64,000 nucleotides of DNA, taken from NCBI RefSeq assembly GCF_964355755.1, contig NC_092678.1:7538922-7602921 (forward strand), read 5' to 3'. Source of the DNA: Antedon mediterranea (Eukaryota > Echinodermata > Crinoidea > Comatulida > Antedonidae). Made by a program: the position numbers and the translations under genes. The notes below the pieces were generated by a model that saw nothing but the letters and a program-made list of their open reading frames with translations, was not told where the DNA came from and ran no database searches. Positions 8,687-18,560 of this stretch are shown here, in pieces. The number at the start of each line of letters is the position of its first letter. The first letter of the stretch is position 1.

Positions 8687-11154
8687 CTTTTCATCGTAGC
8701 GCCTTTTATTGGTAGCAGCATGTTTTCGGCTTCCAACTTAGCTACTTCGTATGCCTTTTTCAGGCCTTGGCGCAGTTCTTTCACGTACTGTCCATGACTG
8801 GTGTGCAAGTGGCCATCGGTGCTGATACCAAAACAGATGTCTATGGGTAATCTTGCTTCTCTACCAAACATTAGATAGTAAGGAGAAAATCCAGTACTAT
8901 CATTTTTGGTGCAGTTGTAGGCATGCACAAGAGCTCCGATGTGTCTGCTCCAATGGACCTTTTTTTCCGTTTCCAATGTTCCTAACATATTTAGGAGCGT
9001 TCTGTTAAAACGTTCAGGTTGGGGATCGCCTTGAGGGTGGTAGGGTGTAGTTCTAGACTTCTTTATCTCAAGCAGCGTCGTGAGCTGAAGAATCACCTTG
9101 TTTTCAAACTCAGGGCCTTGATCTGAATGAAGTCGCGCTGGGAGACCATAGTGTTTGAAGTACTGCTCCCAAAGAACTTTTGCTACCGTACAAGCAGTTT
9201 GGTCTTTAGTAGCAAATGCTTGCGCATACCTTGTAAAATGATCTGTTACTACTAGGATGGATTTTCGACCACTTGCGTCGGGCTCTAACGATAGGAAATC
9301 CATGCAGACAAGTTCCATTGGGCCATTGGTCTTTATAGTGTGTAGTGGTGCAGACTTCTGCGGAAGCGCCTTTCTTGCAAGGCATCTTATGCAATGCTTT
9401 ATCCAGGTATCAATATCTGCTGCCATCTTTGGCCAATAAAACCTTTCTCTAGCTAGTGCCGTAGTGCGTTCAACTCCTAGATGTCCGAGTTCATTGTGTA
9501 ACATCCTGATTGACTTTTGTCTATATTCATCAGGCAAAACAAGCTGTCTAATAGGAGTGCCATCCGGTTTGATTACGTGTCTATATAGTATACCATCATG
9601 GATCTTCAGCCTATGGAATTCTCTAAAAATCTGGAAAAGTTCTTTATTGTCATCGGTGTATTCCTTAGCAGGTTTCCGACCAGCGGTTACTGCGTTGCGT
9701 ACTTTATTAATTACTGGGTCTTTCGTCTGAGCCTCTCTCCAATCTATAGAATCTGGATTTATATCTGAAGCTAAGAATTCATTGGGTATTTCATCTTGAC
9801 CCATGCCTAAGCAATATGCATAGGGTGTAAAGTTCCTATGTGGATTCTTCTTACCAGACGTTTCATTAATAGTAACTGAGTTCCGAGCATATATTGCATC
9901 CATAGCATCTTTTGAACATACTTGGAGTCTTGTTTCTAATAGATCCTTGATGTTTTGTTGATCTGAGATGTCCTTTGAGGCTGAGTTATTCAGTGTAGGT
10001 CTTCTCGACAAGGCGTCAGCATCTTGGTTGGTGCGGCCAGGTTTATACTTGATTGTAAAGTCGAAATTTGCTAAGGCAGCAAGCCATCTATGTCCTGTAG
10101 CATCAAGTTTCGCGCTCGTCAAAACATAGGTTAACGGATTGTTATCTGTCAAAACTTGAGTTCCTTTTGCATGATACAAATAGTCACAAAATTGGTCGGT
10201 GACAGCCCACTTCAAGGCGAGGAATTCAAGCTTATGAGCTGGATAATTTCTTTCACTCTGTATCAGACTTCTGCTGGCGTATGCTACTGGTTTCAACTTT
10301 CCCTGAACTTCTTGGCATAAAACAGCACCAAGCCCGTCTCGACTTGCATCAATGTGAAGAATGAACTGTTTAGTAATATCAGCATAAGCCAGAACTGGAG
10401 ATGAAGACAACTTATCTTTCAAAGTCTGAAAGGCATTTTCACATTCATCGGTCCATGAGTCACCAAATGGATCTGATGCTCGTTTCAAATCAGATTTCTG
10501 ATGGTTGCGTTTCTTCACACGTCCTCGCTTCGGGGCATATCCGTAACCACTAGACAGGGCATGAAGAGGATTAGCAATCTTGGAGTAGCCTTCCACAAAC
10601 CGTCGATAGTAGCCGGTAAGTCCTAAAAAGCTTCGCAACTCTTTTGCGTTAGTTGGACGTGGCCAAAACTTCACTGAAGATACTTTATCAGGATCAGTCT
10701 GGATTCCTTCTTCACTAACAATATGGCCTAAGTACTTGACAGACTTGCAGAAAAACTGACACTTTTCTGGAGATACCTTTAAACCGTAATCATTTAGTCG
10801 ATCTAATACTTTGAGGAGACGAGTTTCCATTTCTTCAGGGGTTTTGGCGAAAACAATTAGGTCGTCCATATACACAAGAACTTCTAAGTAATTCAGTCCA
10901 GACATACAGGTTTCCATGAGACGTTGGAAGGTAGCTGGTGCTCCTTTTATACCTTGCGGCATTCGCTCGAACTCATAAAAACCTACAGGACAGGTGAATG
11001 CTGTTCGCTCCTTGTCTTCCTCTTTCATGGGAATTTGGTAAAATCCAGATTTCAAATCTATGACTGAGAACCAGCTCGAGCCGCTTAAATAGTCTACTGC
11101 ATCTTGAATTAAAGGCACAGTGTACTGGTCTGGAACTGACCTTGAATTTAGTAG
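8683..11154 (-). CDS. pol: Gypsy Pol: reverse transcriptase, RNase H, integrase core
   Basis: The frame is open through 8683. In order it has: the RT palm with FSVIDLKSGFYQIPM, then the catalytic YMDD box (10861-10872); the RT connection (CQFFCKSVKYLGHIVS, FLGLTGYYRRF); RNase H starting LHIDASRDGLGAVL; an integrase HHCC finger (HNELGHLGVERTTALARERF, then CIRCLARK); and an integrase D-D-E core with MDFLSLEP, HSDQGPEF and the Glu of QPERFNRTLL. This is the domain order of Ty3/Gypsy elements (RT-RH-IN), not Copia. It continues in frame from 11155-12330 but is separated from it by a TGA. The element is probably inactive. Confidence 0.93.
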   Translation of the reverse strand, partial: LLNSRSVPDQYTVPLIQDAVDYLSGSSWFSVIDLKSGFYQIPMKEEDKERTAFTCPVGFYEFERMPQGIKGAPATFQRLMETCMSGLNYLEVLVYMDDLIVFAKTPEEMETRLLKVLDRLNDYGLKVSPEKCQFFCKSVKYLGHIVSEEGIQTDPDKVSSVKFWPRPTNAKELRSFLGLTGYYRRFVEGYSKIANPLHALSSGYGYAPKRGRVKKRNHQKSDLKRASDPFGDSWTDECENAFQTLKDKLSSSPVLAYADITKQFILHIDASRDGLGAVLCQEVQGKLKPVAYASRSLIQSERNYPAHKLEFLALKWAVTDQFCDYLYHAKGTQVLTDNNPLTYVLTSAKLDATGHRWLAALANFDFTIKYKPGRTNQDADALSRRPTLNNSASKDISDQQNIKDLLETRLQVCSKDAMDAIYARNSVTINETSGKKNPHRNFTPYAYCLGMGQDEIPNEFLASDINPDSIDWREAQTKDPVINKVRNAVTAGRKPAKEYTDDNKELFQIFREFHRLKIHDGILYRHVIKPDGTPIRQLVLPDEYRQKSIRMLHNELGHLGVERTTALARERFYWPKMAADIDTWIKHCIRCLARKALPQKSAPLHTIKTNGPMELVCMDFLSLEPDASGRKSILVVTDHFTRYAQAFATKDQTACTVAKVLWEQYFKHYGLPARLHSDQGPEFENKVILQLTTLLEIKKSRTTPYHPQGDPQPERFNRTLLNMLGTLETEKKVHWSRHIGALVHAYNCTKNDSTGFSPYYLMFGREARLPIDICFGISTDGHLHTSHGQYVKELRQGLKKAYEVAKLEAENMLLPIKGATMKS

Positions 11155-12330
11155 TCAGTAATCAACACACATCCTCAAGCTTCCATTTTTCTTGCGAACA
11201 AGTACTATTGGAGAGGCATATCGGCTCCTAGATTCACGAATTACTCCATGGTCTAACAGCTCTTGTATGTGATTCTGTAAGTCTTTAAGATCAGCAGGTG
11301 ATACCTTCCGAGTACGCTCACGGAAGGGGCTGTCGTCAGTAAGGTTGATTTCGTGTTCTGCATGTTTTGTAAGACCTAGATCCCATTCATGCTTGGCAAA
11401 AACGTTTGATCTGGTTTCAAACTTCTCTAGTATGCGGGTCTTTATTTCGGGTGAAACATCTTGTCCGCACTTAAACGGCAATTTAGAGACAGTAACATCT
11501 TTACTAGCTGTACTGGACACATTAGTCATTCCACATGTTACATTACTATTACTATTTACATCAGTCGAATAAATTGGAGAAGAAATAAAATCTGGGAGAG
11601 TTGCTTCCGCCAGCGGAGCACCCGTAGGAATATGGATATCATCCTTAGTTGAATTGTATATATTTACAGTTAGTTTACAAGTTGACGTGTGCGAAACCTC
11701 TGCTATACTTGCCACTGGAACTATACCTCGATTATTACCTCTACTGAGAGAATCTATAAGCACAGTCTTTGGTGTTCGCAAACGGTTCCGTATAATACCT
11801 TGAACTTCCTTGGTCATACCTGCAGGAATGGTAGTCGAGCCTTTCGCTTTTACTACTCCCAACTTCCCTTCGCTACCTAATTGTGCTTCTTTCTCTGCGT
11901 TGCTATACAGTGTGGCGCACCAGGAATGCATATTTAACTTTTGCAAATATTGATTACCAGCATCTTTCTTACATCGTCTTCTTAAGTTATCAAAAAGACC
12001 AGTGTTAGTACCAACTATTATTTGGTGTTGTGCCTGTGGATTGTCTTTTATTACTAATGTTAAAGTTGAAAATGACTGTCGGGTGCCTGCAAAATGTTGG
12101 TTAAAGCCTAATTCTATCTTGGTCCAGCCAAGATACGGTATCTTTCCGCCTCCACCATGCCAAAGAACAAGGTCAGAAAGTGGATACAGCTTTGTATTTA
12201 AAGACTCAAAGATGGAATTACTAATAACGGTAACTTGAGATCCGCTGTCGAGGAGGCAAGGATGGCATATTCCATTAATGTAACAGACATCAACTATACT
12301 CTCTCCAACTAAACCATGCGGAATGTCACT
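11155..12330 (-). pseudogene. pol: Gypsy Pol: aspartic protease and N-terminal RT, ending in a premature stop
   Basis: One frame is open from about 12330 to a TGA at 11155-11157. It begins with a retropepsin motif, LLDSGSQVTVI (the Asp-Ser-Gly codons are 12249-12241), then about 250 residues to the RT start (KHAEHEINLTDDSPF, then SPIVLVRKKNGSLRMCVDY). Family members usually have Arg at the position of the stop, and one C-to-T change would turn CGA into TGA. Downstream the same frame carries on with no indel. A frame change also separates this part from the zinc-knuckle frame near 12340; that one could be a natural gag-pol frameshift or decay. Confidence 0.85.
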
Positions 12331-12338
12331 ATTCGGAG

Positions 12339-12672
12339 CTACTGATCGTCTGATGACATCTGGTCGCTCCTTCTCAGATGCCGTCTTCCGTTTCCCTGAT
12401 GCAGTGCAGCTATCAGTTTTTCGTTCACTAGCTCTTGGTTCTGGCTATTCTGGCAACTACGTCTCATGTGTCCCTCTTCTCCACATTTATAGCAAAAGTA
12501 TGATCGGGGCCGTCTAGGCTGACGTGATTGGCTAGAAGAATTTGGTGGTGTTGTAGACTCAGTTGACTGTTGCTGGTAGCTACATGCTGAATTAGCCAGG
12601 AGTTGCTCAATCCTACTTAGCCTCTCAGCCAGGTCTTGTTCTGACTTCCGGTCATTTACTGCTTCAACCTTC
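12339..12672 (-). CDS. gag: Gypsy Gag C-terminal part with CCHC zinc knuckle
   Basis: The open frame includes a predicted amphipathic helix (AERLSRIEQLL), a Ser/Gln/Pro-rich linker, and the nucleocapsid zinc knuckle CYKCGEEGHMRRSC (C-x2-C-x4-H-x4-C). It ends at a TAG at 12339. The frame extends upstream to 12806, but the part beyond about 12673 belongs to the insertion described at 12673-15409. This is the RNA-binding part of Gag, cut off from its capsid part. Confidence 0.82.
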
Positions 12673-15409
12673 GCCACATCAGTCGGAGAGCCGCGTTGGG
12701 AAATATGACCGTTATCGCGAAATTTTCGACTTCGCATGACGTCATTAATTTTAGAAGCCCTCTCTCGGCACAGAGGCATCAACGTTTCGCGCGAAAACAT
12801 TAGCATAAAGTATACGTCATTTTATAGCTGTTTAATCAACATTAATAGGCGAAAAATTAACCATATATGGTAAGATCAGTTCCTTATATGTTTAAGATGT
12901 CGCAGGTCACCTAATTTTCGGAATAATTTGTTGGATTTGTTGTCAGTGACAGTTTCTTTCCAAAGTTCGTGTGCAGCCGTCAAAGCTGAAGTTTTCTAAC
13001 TTGTGTTTGTTTACAAATTTTCCATTAGTGGGATTTGCATCCCATACAGTGAATTACCAAAAAATCGGCGTATATGGATAGAGTAAGTATCAATAGTCTG
13101 TTTTACGTTAAAATTGGCTTGAAACCCTATTTAAGCTTCCTACAGCGAACATTTTAAAAAAGGTCCTCATTTCACATAATTGTTACGTCTCGCGGCACTA
13201 GTTCCGTCGTGTGTGGTGCATGGTGTGTTGATTGTGGTTGTTGCAGGTGTGGGTGTGTGTGCACGACCTGGTGGATCGTTGTCGTAATATCGGCCTAGGC
13301 TTAGCCTTAGTAACATGTTGATAATTGAAATACTTTAGTTACAATTTAGTATTATTAAAGATTCGTTAATCCTACTCTATGGGAAGGTTTTAAAAAGATA
13401 ATTAAGCCAATCGCAGCCTGACATATAGTTAAATATCCTCATTATTGGCAACTGATGGGTACAATTTATTTACTGTATTAATAATTATACAATAAATATA
13501 CAGACACAAGGAAGTTTTGTGTTTAGTGCTTTTTTATGGTAGGCCTACAGTACAGTCATATTTTATCTGAATATGTTTTCAGGTTGTGGAATAATTATAT
13601 AATTATACAGTATTTAAGAAAATGTTTTCGTCATAGTGACAATTATTTAAATAGTTCTTTACATTTCAGCTATTCATTTTCATTTCAGGTTTTTTGTTGG
13701 TATCAAGATTTTCTATCTCGTTCTTCAATATGAGGTTGGACGGTGGAAGCTGTAAAGTGGTTTTCTCGATTTCAATATCATTGCTGATAGTTTTTCATTC
13801 TATTCGCTAATATTACATATAAATTTATATTCATTTAAGTTGTAGAAGTGTTTCAGATCAGTAAATTTTTATAAAGATATAAATTAAGTTGCAATTGATT
13901 GATTGATTTACTTTATTAACCAGAGTCGCACAGATGCATACAATATAAACATAAAACAATCATAAAATCAGTACAACAGTAAGACTCAAGTAAAAATGAT
14001 ATCTCAAAAAGTACATATGGTGGCATATTTTATATTTACAGTATTAGGCCTAGCTAGTTTGTTATGTCTGATGAAGAAGGTGCTATTAGAAGTTTTTATA
14101 TACAGTAGTATTTACTATTTGTATCAGTAATTGTTTGAAAGGTTGTATTTTTTCACATTCTGTATATGTATACATAAAAAGAAAAAATGTAATTGCTTGT
14201 GTGAAATGTAAGTTGTATCTAATAAAGTAATAGAATATTTCTGTATACAAGTGTGACATTTACTGCCAGATATTGATATACAGTACTTATAAGTACCAAC
14301 CAATTAACAATACTCAAGTAAATGATGGGCTAATATTATCTTTTTTAAAAACATGACCATATAAAAATACATGGTTGAGTCTCTCAAACAAAAGATGCCT
14401 GATTTTATAAATAACATTCCCCACCATATTTATATATAAATTGAAAATGGGTTATCTTTTGGCATTTTGTTTTTCAATTTATTGTTTTTTAACAGTTTTT
14501 GTAATTTTTTCTGGGCCTAGGTTCTTCTTCAGGCTTCTTCTTGCTTGGTATATGAGCTGGGATAGACCTACCAGCCTAGATTATGGAATACCCAGATTAT
14601 GTCTACTTCTACTCCAGCTACTATAGGCCCTACTACTATAACACAAACTACTACTATCAGAATTACCTAGCCTAACTAGGCCTAGAAAATACTATTTTTA
14701 GGCCTAGCTAGGCTAGAAGTTAAGTAAGTAATTATAGTAGCTAGTCTAAGTAGGCCTTTCCTAGCTCAGAAACCAAATAGAACAATAATCGGGCAGCAGA
14801 TTGAAACCTTAGGCCTGTGACGCAGTACGCCTGCATGAACAACCGGATTAAACAGGGACACGATTCGGTCCGGGTCGATTCGTACCAGCTTCGTAAAACG
14901 TAAACAAAGTTTCAAAATGGCGGTTTTTCGATCGTAACCATGGAGTTTACTCCATGATCGTAACTGAACAGAAATGTAGTAGGTTTGGTTTGATTAGTGG
15001 GAGTTGCATCCCAAGAAAGCTTAAAATTAGATTTTTATTTTAATAGATAGCTTAATAGTTTATCTTGAAAGGATTTTAAATTCGCTTTGAAACCTTATCT
15101 AGAAAATATGAAATTTAATGATTGTTTACCATCATTTAAAAAAAAATATAAATAAAAAAGTTTATACACAAAATAATGATATTTCTCGAAACAAAAAAAC
15201 TGTGGAATTTAGATCACAGTTTTTATCATTATTTACGCTTGCAGTTCAACTATTGAAATACGTTTATTGATTTCATCTAATATCAAAATTATACAATTTT
15301 CAAAGTGTACTAAAATAGCAAAAATTCCAACATTTTTCACGAAGCGCGCCCTCACAATGAATGAAATCAGTGATGCGTTACCAACGCGGCTTTCCGACTG
15401 ACATGTGCG
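12673..15409. mobile_element. 2.7-kb insertion inside gag, flanked by about 28-bp inverted repeats
   Basis: The plus-strand run CCAACGCGGCTTTCCGACTG (15381-15400) and its extension are nearly the reverse complement of 12673-12699 (about 26 of 30 positions). These inverted repeats bracket DNA with no transposase frame. Both gag halves end at the repeats, which suggests that a non-autonomous DNA transposon split gag. Inside, two blocks recur in direct orientation about 1.97 kb apart (ATTAGTGGGA(T/G)TTGCATCCCA at 13027 and 14995; GAAACC(C/T)TAT(T/C)TA near 13120 and 15090). An AGGCCTAG-rich patch lies at 14510-14760. The target duplication was not resolved, so the element ends are approximate. 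Confidence 0.6.
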
Positions 15410-16392
15410 ATTCTAGCACCAATCGCCTTTGCCTTCTTGGTTTTCCTTTGGCATTCCTCTTCCCATCTACGCACCTGTCCCAGAAGAGTCAGGTAGGTCG
15501 GTGCATTAACAACCTGATCTCGAAGATGCAGGTCTACGAGGAGAAGTTGGTCGAAGAGAGTTCCCTTCAGGAATTGCTTCAAAAGCGCCTGGTTGGCCTT
15601 GTCTGCTGCAATCCCTCCCTTTTGGACTATCTGCCTCAATGAAGACTGTAGTCTGGACAAATAATCAGAAGGCTTCTCACCTGCTTGTTGATCTAAACCC
15701 ACAAACTGGTGATATAGTTCTTCTCCCGAAAGCGTAGTTCCAAACACCACCTCCAACGCGTCCAAGTAGTCTTTGGCGGTGGCTTGCGGGTTATCTTTCT
15801 TTACGTCATCTATAATATCTAATGCTGGGGATCTTAGAGCCTCTCTCAGTCTTCTCTTCTTCTCCGATTGGGAGACTTCAGTTTCGGCTTCTTCTATCAG
15901 TGCTTTGGCTTGCGCCCGCCAAACATGGTATTTGTCCTCATCTTTTGACTTATCGGTTGTGTGACCAGAGAACACACGGAGCTTTAGGTAGTTGCTACCA
16001 AGCGAAAGTCTGGACAGATCAATTGCCGGTGAAGTGTTGTTTGTAGAAGCTGTTGGTGCCGGAGACGATGATACCATTGGTGTTGAAATCACGGCTGTCT
16101 TCTTTAGGATGATGGTTCGCATCTCCATGTCTTCGGCTACCACAATCGTTTCTGGGATGTTCAGTTCTCTGACATGTATGGAAAGCTTTGCCAATACTAG
16201 CGTCTTCTGCCAGCCATGAGCATCTACCTCCTCTCGTCTGTCCACTGTTTCAGTTGGAAGCGACCCACACAGAGAAATATAAATTCGTTTTGTAGGAATT
16301 TCCAATTTTCGGCTGACTAACAGCAAACATCGATCTACGGGGTAGTTTTTTTCCTCACACCACTCGATTCCGTACGAAACGTAGTCTGGCAT
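15410..16392 (-). CDS. gag: Gypsy Gag capsid part, PNMA-like
   Basis: The start codon is at 16392, 54 bp inside the primer-binding site. The N-terminal 100 residues have an EWCEE helix and a short alpha/beta-like segment like that of PNMA proteins. After a Ser/Thr/Pro linker, residues from about 135 carry the capsid signature: LRVFSG, then W-x2-QAKALIEEAE, SEKKRRLREALRSPALDIID, NPQATAKDYLDALEVVFGTT, and GEKPSDYLSRLQSSLRQIV. This pattern is known from the PNMA/ZCCHC12 family, which derives from Ty3/Gypsy gag. The open frame runs into the insertion and stops at 15367, within it. The role is capsid assembly of the element. Confidence 0.85.
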
Positions 16393-16445
16393 GATCTGTT
16401 GTACACTGGCTCAATATTCCTTAAATTTCCAAGCTTCAATTGGGT

Positions 16446-16463
16446 TTCCCGGACGAGCCCCCA
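16446..16463 (-). promoter_or_regulatory. Primer-binding site, tRNA-Pro type
   Basis: On the minus strand TGGGGGCTCGTCCGGGAA lies 3 bp after the 5' LTR. It matches the tRNA-Pro 3'-end complement used as primer site by several retroelements and gammaretroviruses. It fixes the end of the 5' LTR at 16467. Confidence 0.88.
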
Positions 16464-16466
16464 ATT

Positions 16467-16675
16467 TGTAACCCTTCTTGTTCGAAAATACTAATAAAAA
16501 ACAGGTTGTTAATATGGTCGGAGCACTGTTACACTTTGTATGTCTTGGCCTTATCTGTGTGCATCAGGAGAATGGAATGTGGGGCTAGGCTTTATGTCTT
16601 CTTTAATTACAAACATCGCAAGAGGGCTCTCTATATTATGGTTCCCTGTCATTTGTGATTTTGCACTGGGTTACA
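16467..16675 (-). mobile_element. 5' LTR of Gypsy element (209 bp)
   Basis: Read on the minus strand it begins TGTAACCC and ends GGGTTACA, a perfect 8-bp terminal inverted repeat with TG...CA ends. It is followed by the primer-binding site. It shares about 149 bp with the 3' LTR. Flanks of the element (ATGCAT on the left, TATGTA on the right) do not give a clear target duplication, in line with loss of the far LTR end. Confidence 0.9.
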
Positions 16676-17104
16676 TATGTAGGCTATGGAGTCATAAAAT
16701 TAATGAGTTGAGCCAATTTTAGTTGTTTAAGTTGACCATTGAAAAATAAAGAAATTATAAGAGCAGTTTAATAAATAATAATACAGTAATATAAGTACAG
16801 TAAATTAATCTTCATTTTAAATGCAGGCAGTAAATGACAAAAAAACATCAGATATATCAAAAGATATATGAAGTAAACGAGCAAGTATAAAAATGAGGCA
16901 GTTCCTCATGATTACAAAATCAAAAGGGTATTGGAAGTTTTTTTGCTTCTTAATCCAGTCATCTATTTGTAAAGTACTGATGAAGGAGACTCTGATTTGG
17001 TGAATATGGATTGGACCAGAAGCATGACTATAACTTTGACTTTAGTTGACAGAATATCAATAATCTTACAATTACGGTAATATAGCAACTATTGATTTTT
17101 AGTA
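16676..17104. other. AT-rich spacer
   Basis: I recognise no gene or repeat between the LTR and the minisatellite. Confidence 0.4.
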
Positions 17105-18115
17105 CAACGGAGCAGCACAGATGTGGAACAATGATCAAGTAGCAAAGATTTGCCACTATGATGTGGAACAATGATGTAGAGCAGCAAAGATGTGAAATAA
17201 TGATGTGGAAACAATGTGGAGCAGCAATGATATGGAATAATGATGTGGAAAACATGCGGGGCAGCAAAGATTTGCCACTATGATGTGGAACAATGATGTA
17301 GAGCAGCAAAGATGTGGAATAATGATGTGGAAAAAATGTGGAGCAGCAATGATGTGGAATAATGATGTGGAAAACATGTGGGGCAACACAAATCTGGCAC
17401 AATGATGTGGAATAACGATGTGTAAAAAAATGTGAAGCAGCAAATATTTGTAACAATGATGTGGAACAATGATGTGGAGCAGCAAAGATGTAAAATAATG
17501 ATGTGGAAAAACACATGGAGAAGCAAAGATCTCATAATGATGTAGAGCAATGTTGTGGAACAACAATGTGAAGCAGCAAAGATGTGGAACAATGATGTGG
17601 AACAATGATGTGGAGCAGCAAAGATGTGGAACAACAATGTGAAGCAGCAATGATGTGGAACAATGATGTGGAGCAGCAATGATGTGGAACAACTATGTGG
17701 AGCAGCAAAGATGTGGAACAACAATGTGGAGCAGCAAAGATGTGGAACAATGATGTGGAACAACTATATGGAGCAGCAATGATGTGGAACAATGATGTGG
17801 AGCAGCAATGATGTGGAACAATGTGGAGCAGCAAAGATGTGGAACAATGATGTGGAGCAGCAATGATGTGGAACAACTATGTGGAGCAGCAATGATGTGG
17901 AACAACTATGTGGAGCAGCAAAGATGTGGAACAACAATGTGGAGCAGCAAAGATGTGCAACAATGATGTGGAACAATGATGTGGAGCAGCAATAATGTGG
18001 AACAACTATGTGGAGCAGCAATGATGTGGATGAACTATGGGGAATAGCAAAGATGTGGAATAACGATGTGGAACAATGATGTGAAATAATGATGTGGAAC
18101 AACGATGTGGGGAAA
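17105..18115. repeat. Minisatellite, GATGTGGAACAAT / GATGTGGAGCAGCAA(T/A)
   Basis: About 1 kb of alternating 13-bp (GATGTGGAACAAT) and 16-bp (GATGTGGAGCAGCAAT) units, often paired as a roughly 29-bp higher-order repeat. On the minus strand it gives several overlapping open frames of 70-178 codons with the pattern CSTSLFHIIAAPH. All frames stay open because the unit lacks stops; none begins or ends as a gene would. I treat them as artefacts. Confidence 0.95.
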
Positions 18116-18399
18116 CAAAGTTGGAGCGATGGAATGAAACCTTTTTATATATGTAATTAAATCAATTATTACAAAAAAACTAGTACTGTAGGTAAATGTG
18201 AAGTATTTTTAAACAACTGAACAAAATGTAATGACCAGAAAAACATTTTGAATGGTGTAAGTATGCAAGTAAATCACTTAAAAACCTATGAAAGCATGAC
18301 AATTAAATATGGAAGCTATTTATTATGTAGCAATTTAAGCTAATGAAAATTAGAATGTGCTTTATATACACATTGCAAAATAATCATATTTAAAAATCC

Positions 18400-18405
18400 T
18401 TTATT
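18400..18405 (-). terminator. Poly(A) signal of the HYR receptor gene
   Basis: AATAAA on the minus strand, 28 bp after the TAA stop at 18433-18435. Its spacing supports the transmembrane exon being the last exon. Confidence 0.6.
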
Positions 18406-18432
18406 AGCGTAATAATTATAGTGAATGTGATT

Positions 18433-18560
18433 TTACAAAATAAATATGCAAAGAATCAATGAATAACACCTGCAATAAATGACAAGAGCTGTAGATATCA
18501 TCAAGATGACACAAGCAAGAATTATTATTCCTATCAAGTAGACTGGTAAAGATGAAGTCC
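18433..18560 (-). CDS. Terminal exon 23: transmembrane helix and short tail
   Basis: The acceptor ATTAAAG follows a T-rich tract and entry is phase 1. The exon encodes [20 protein letters not shown] and continues hydrophobic (STALVIYC), then [12 protein letters not shown] and TAA. So the cytoplasmic part is 12-13 residues and itself hydrophobic, with no signalling motif. A possible donor (TGCAG|GTGTTA at 18470) would instead join a longer tail from an unseen exon. The poly(A) signal 28 bp after the stop favours the short form. Confidence 0.7.

Noticed and set aside
11345-12517. Plus-strand frames opposite the Gypsy pol and gag
   Set aside because: Antisense shadows of the retroelement frames.
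17028-18102. Several long overlapping minus-strand open frames with CSTSLFHIIAAPH repeats
   Set aside because: They follow the minisatellite exactly, overlap one another in different frames and have no gene-like start, stop or domain.
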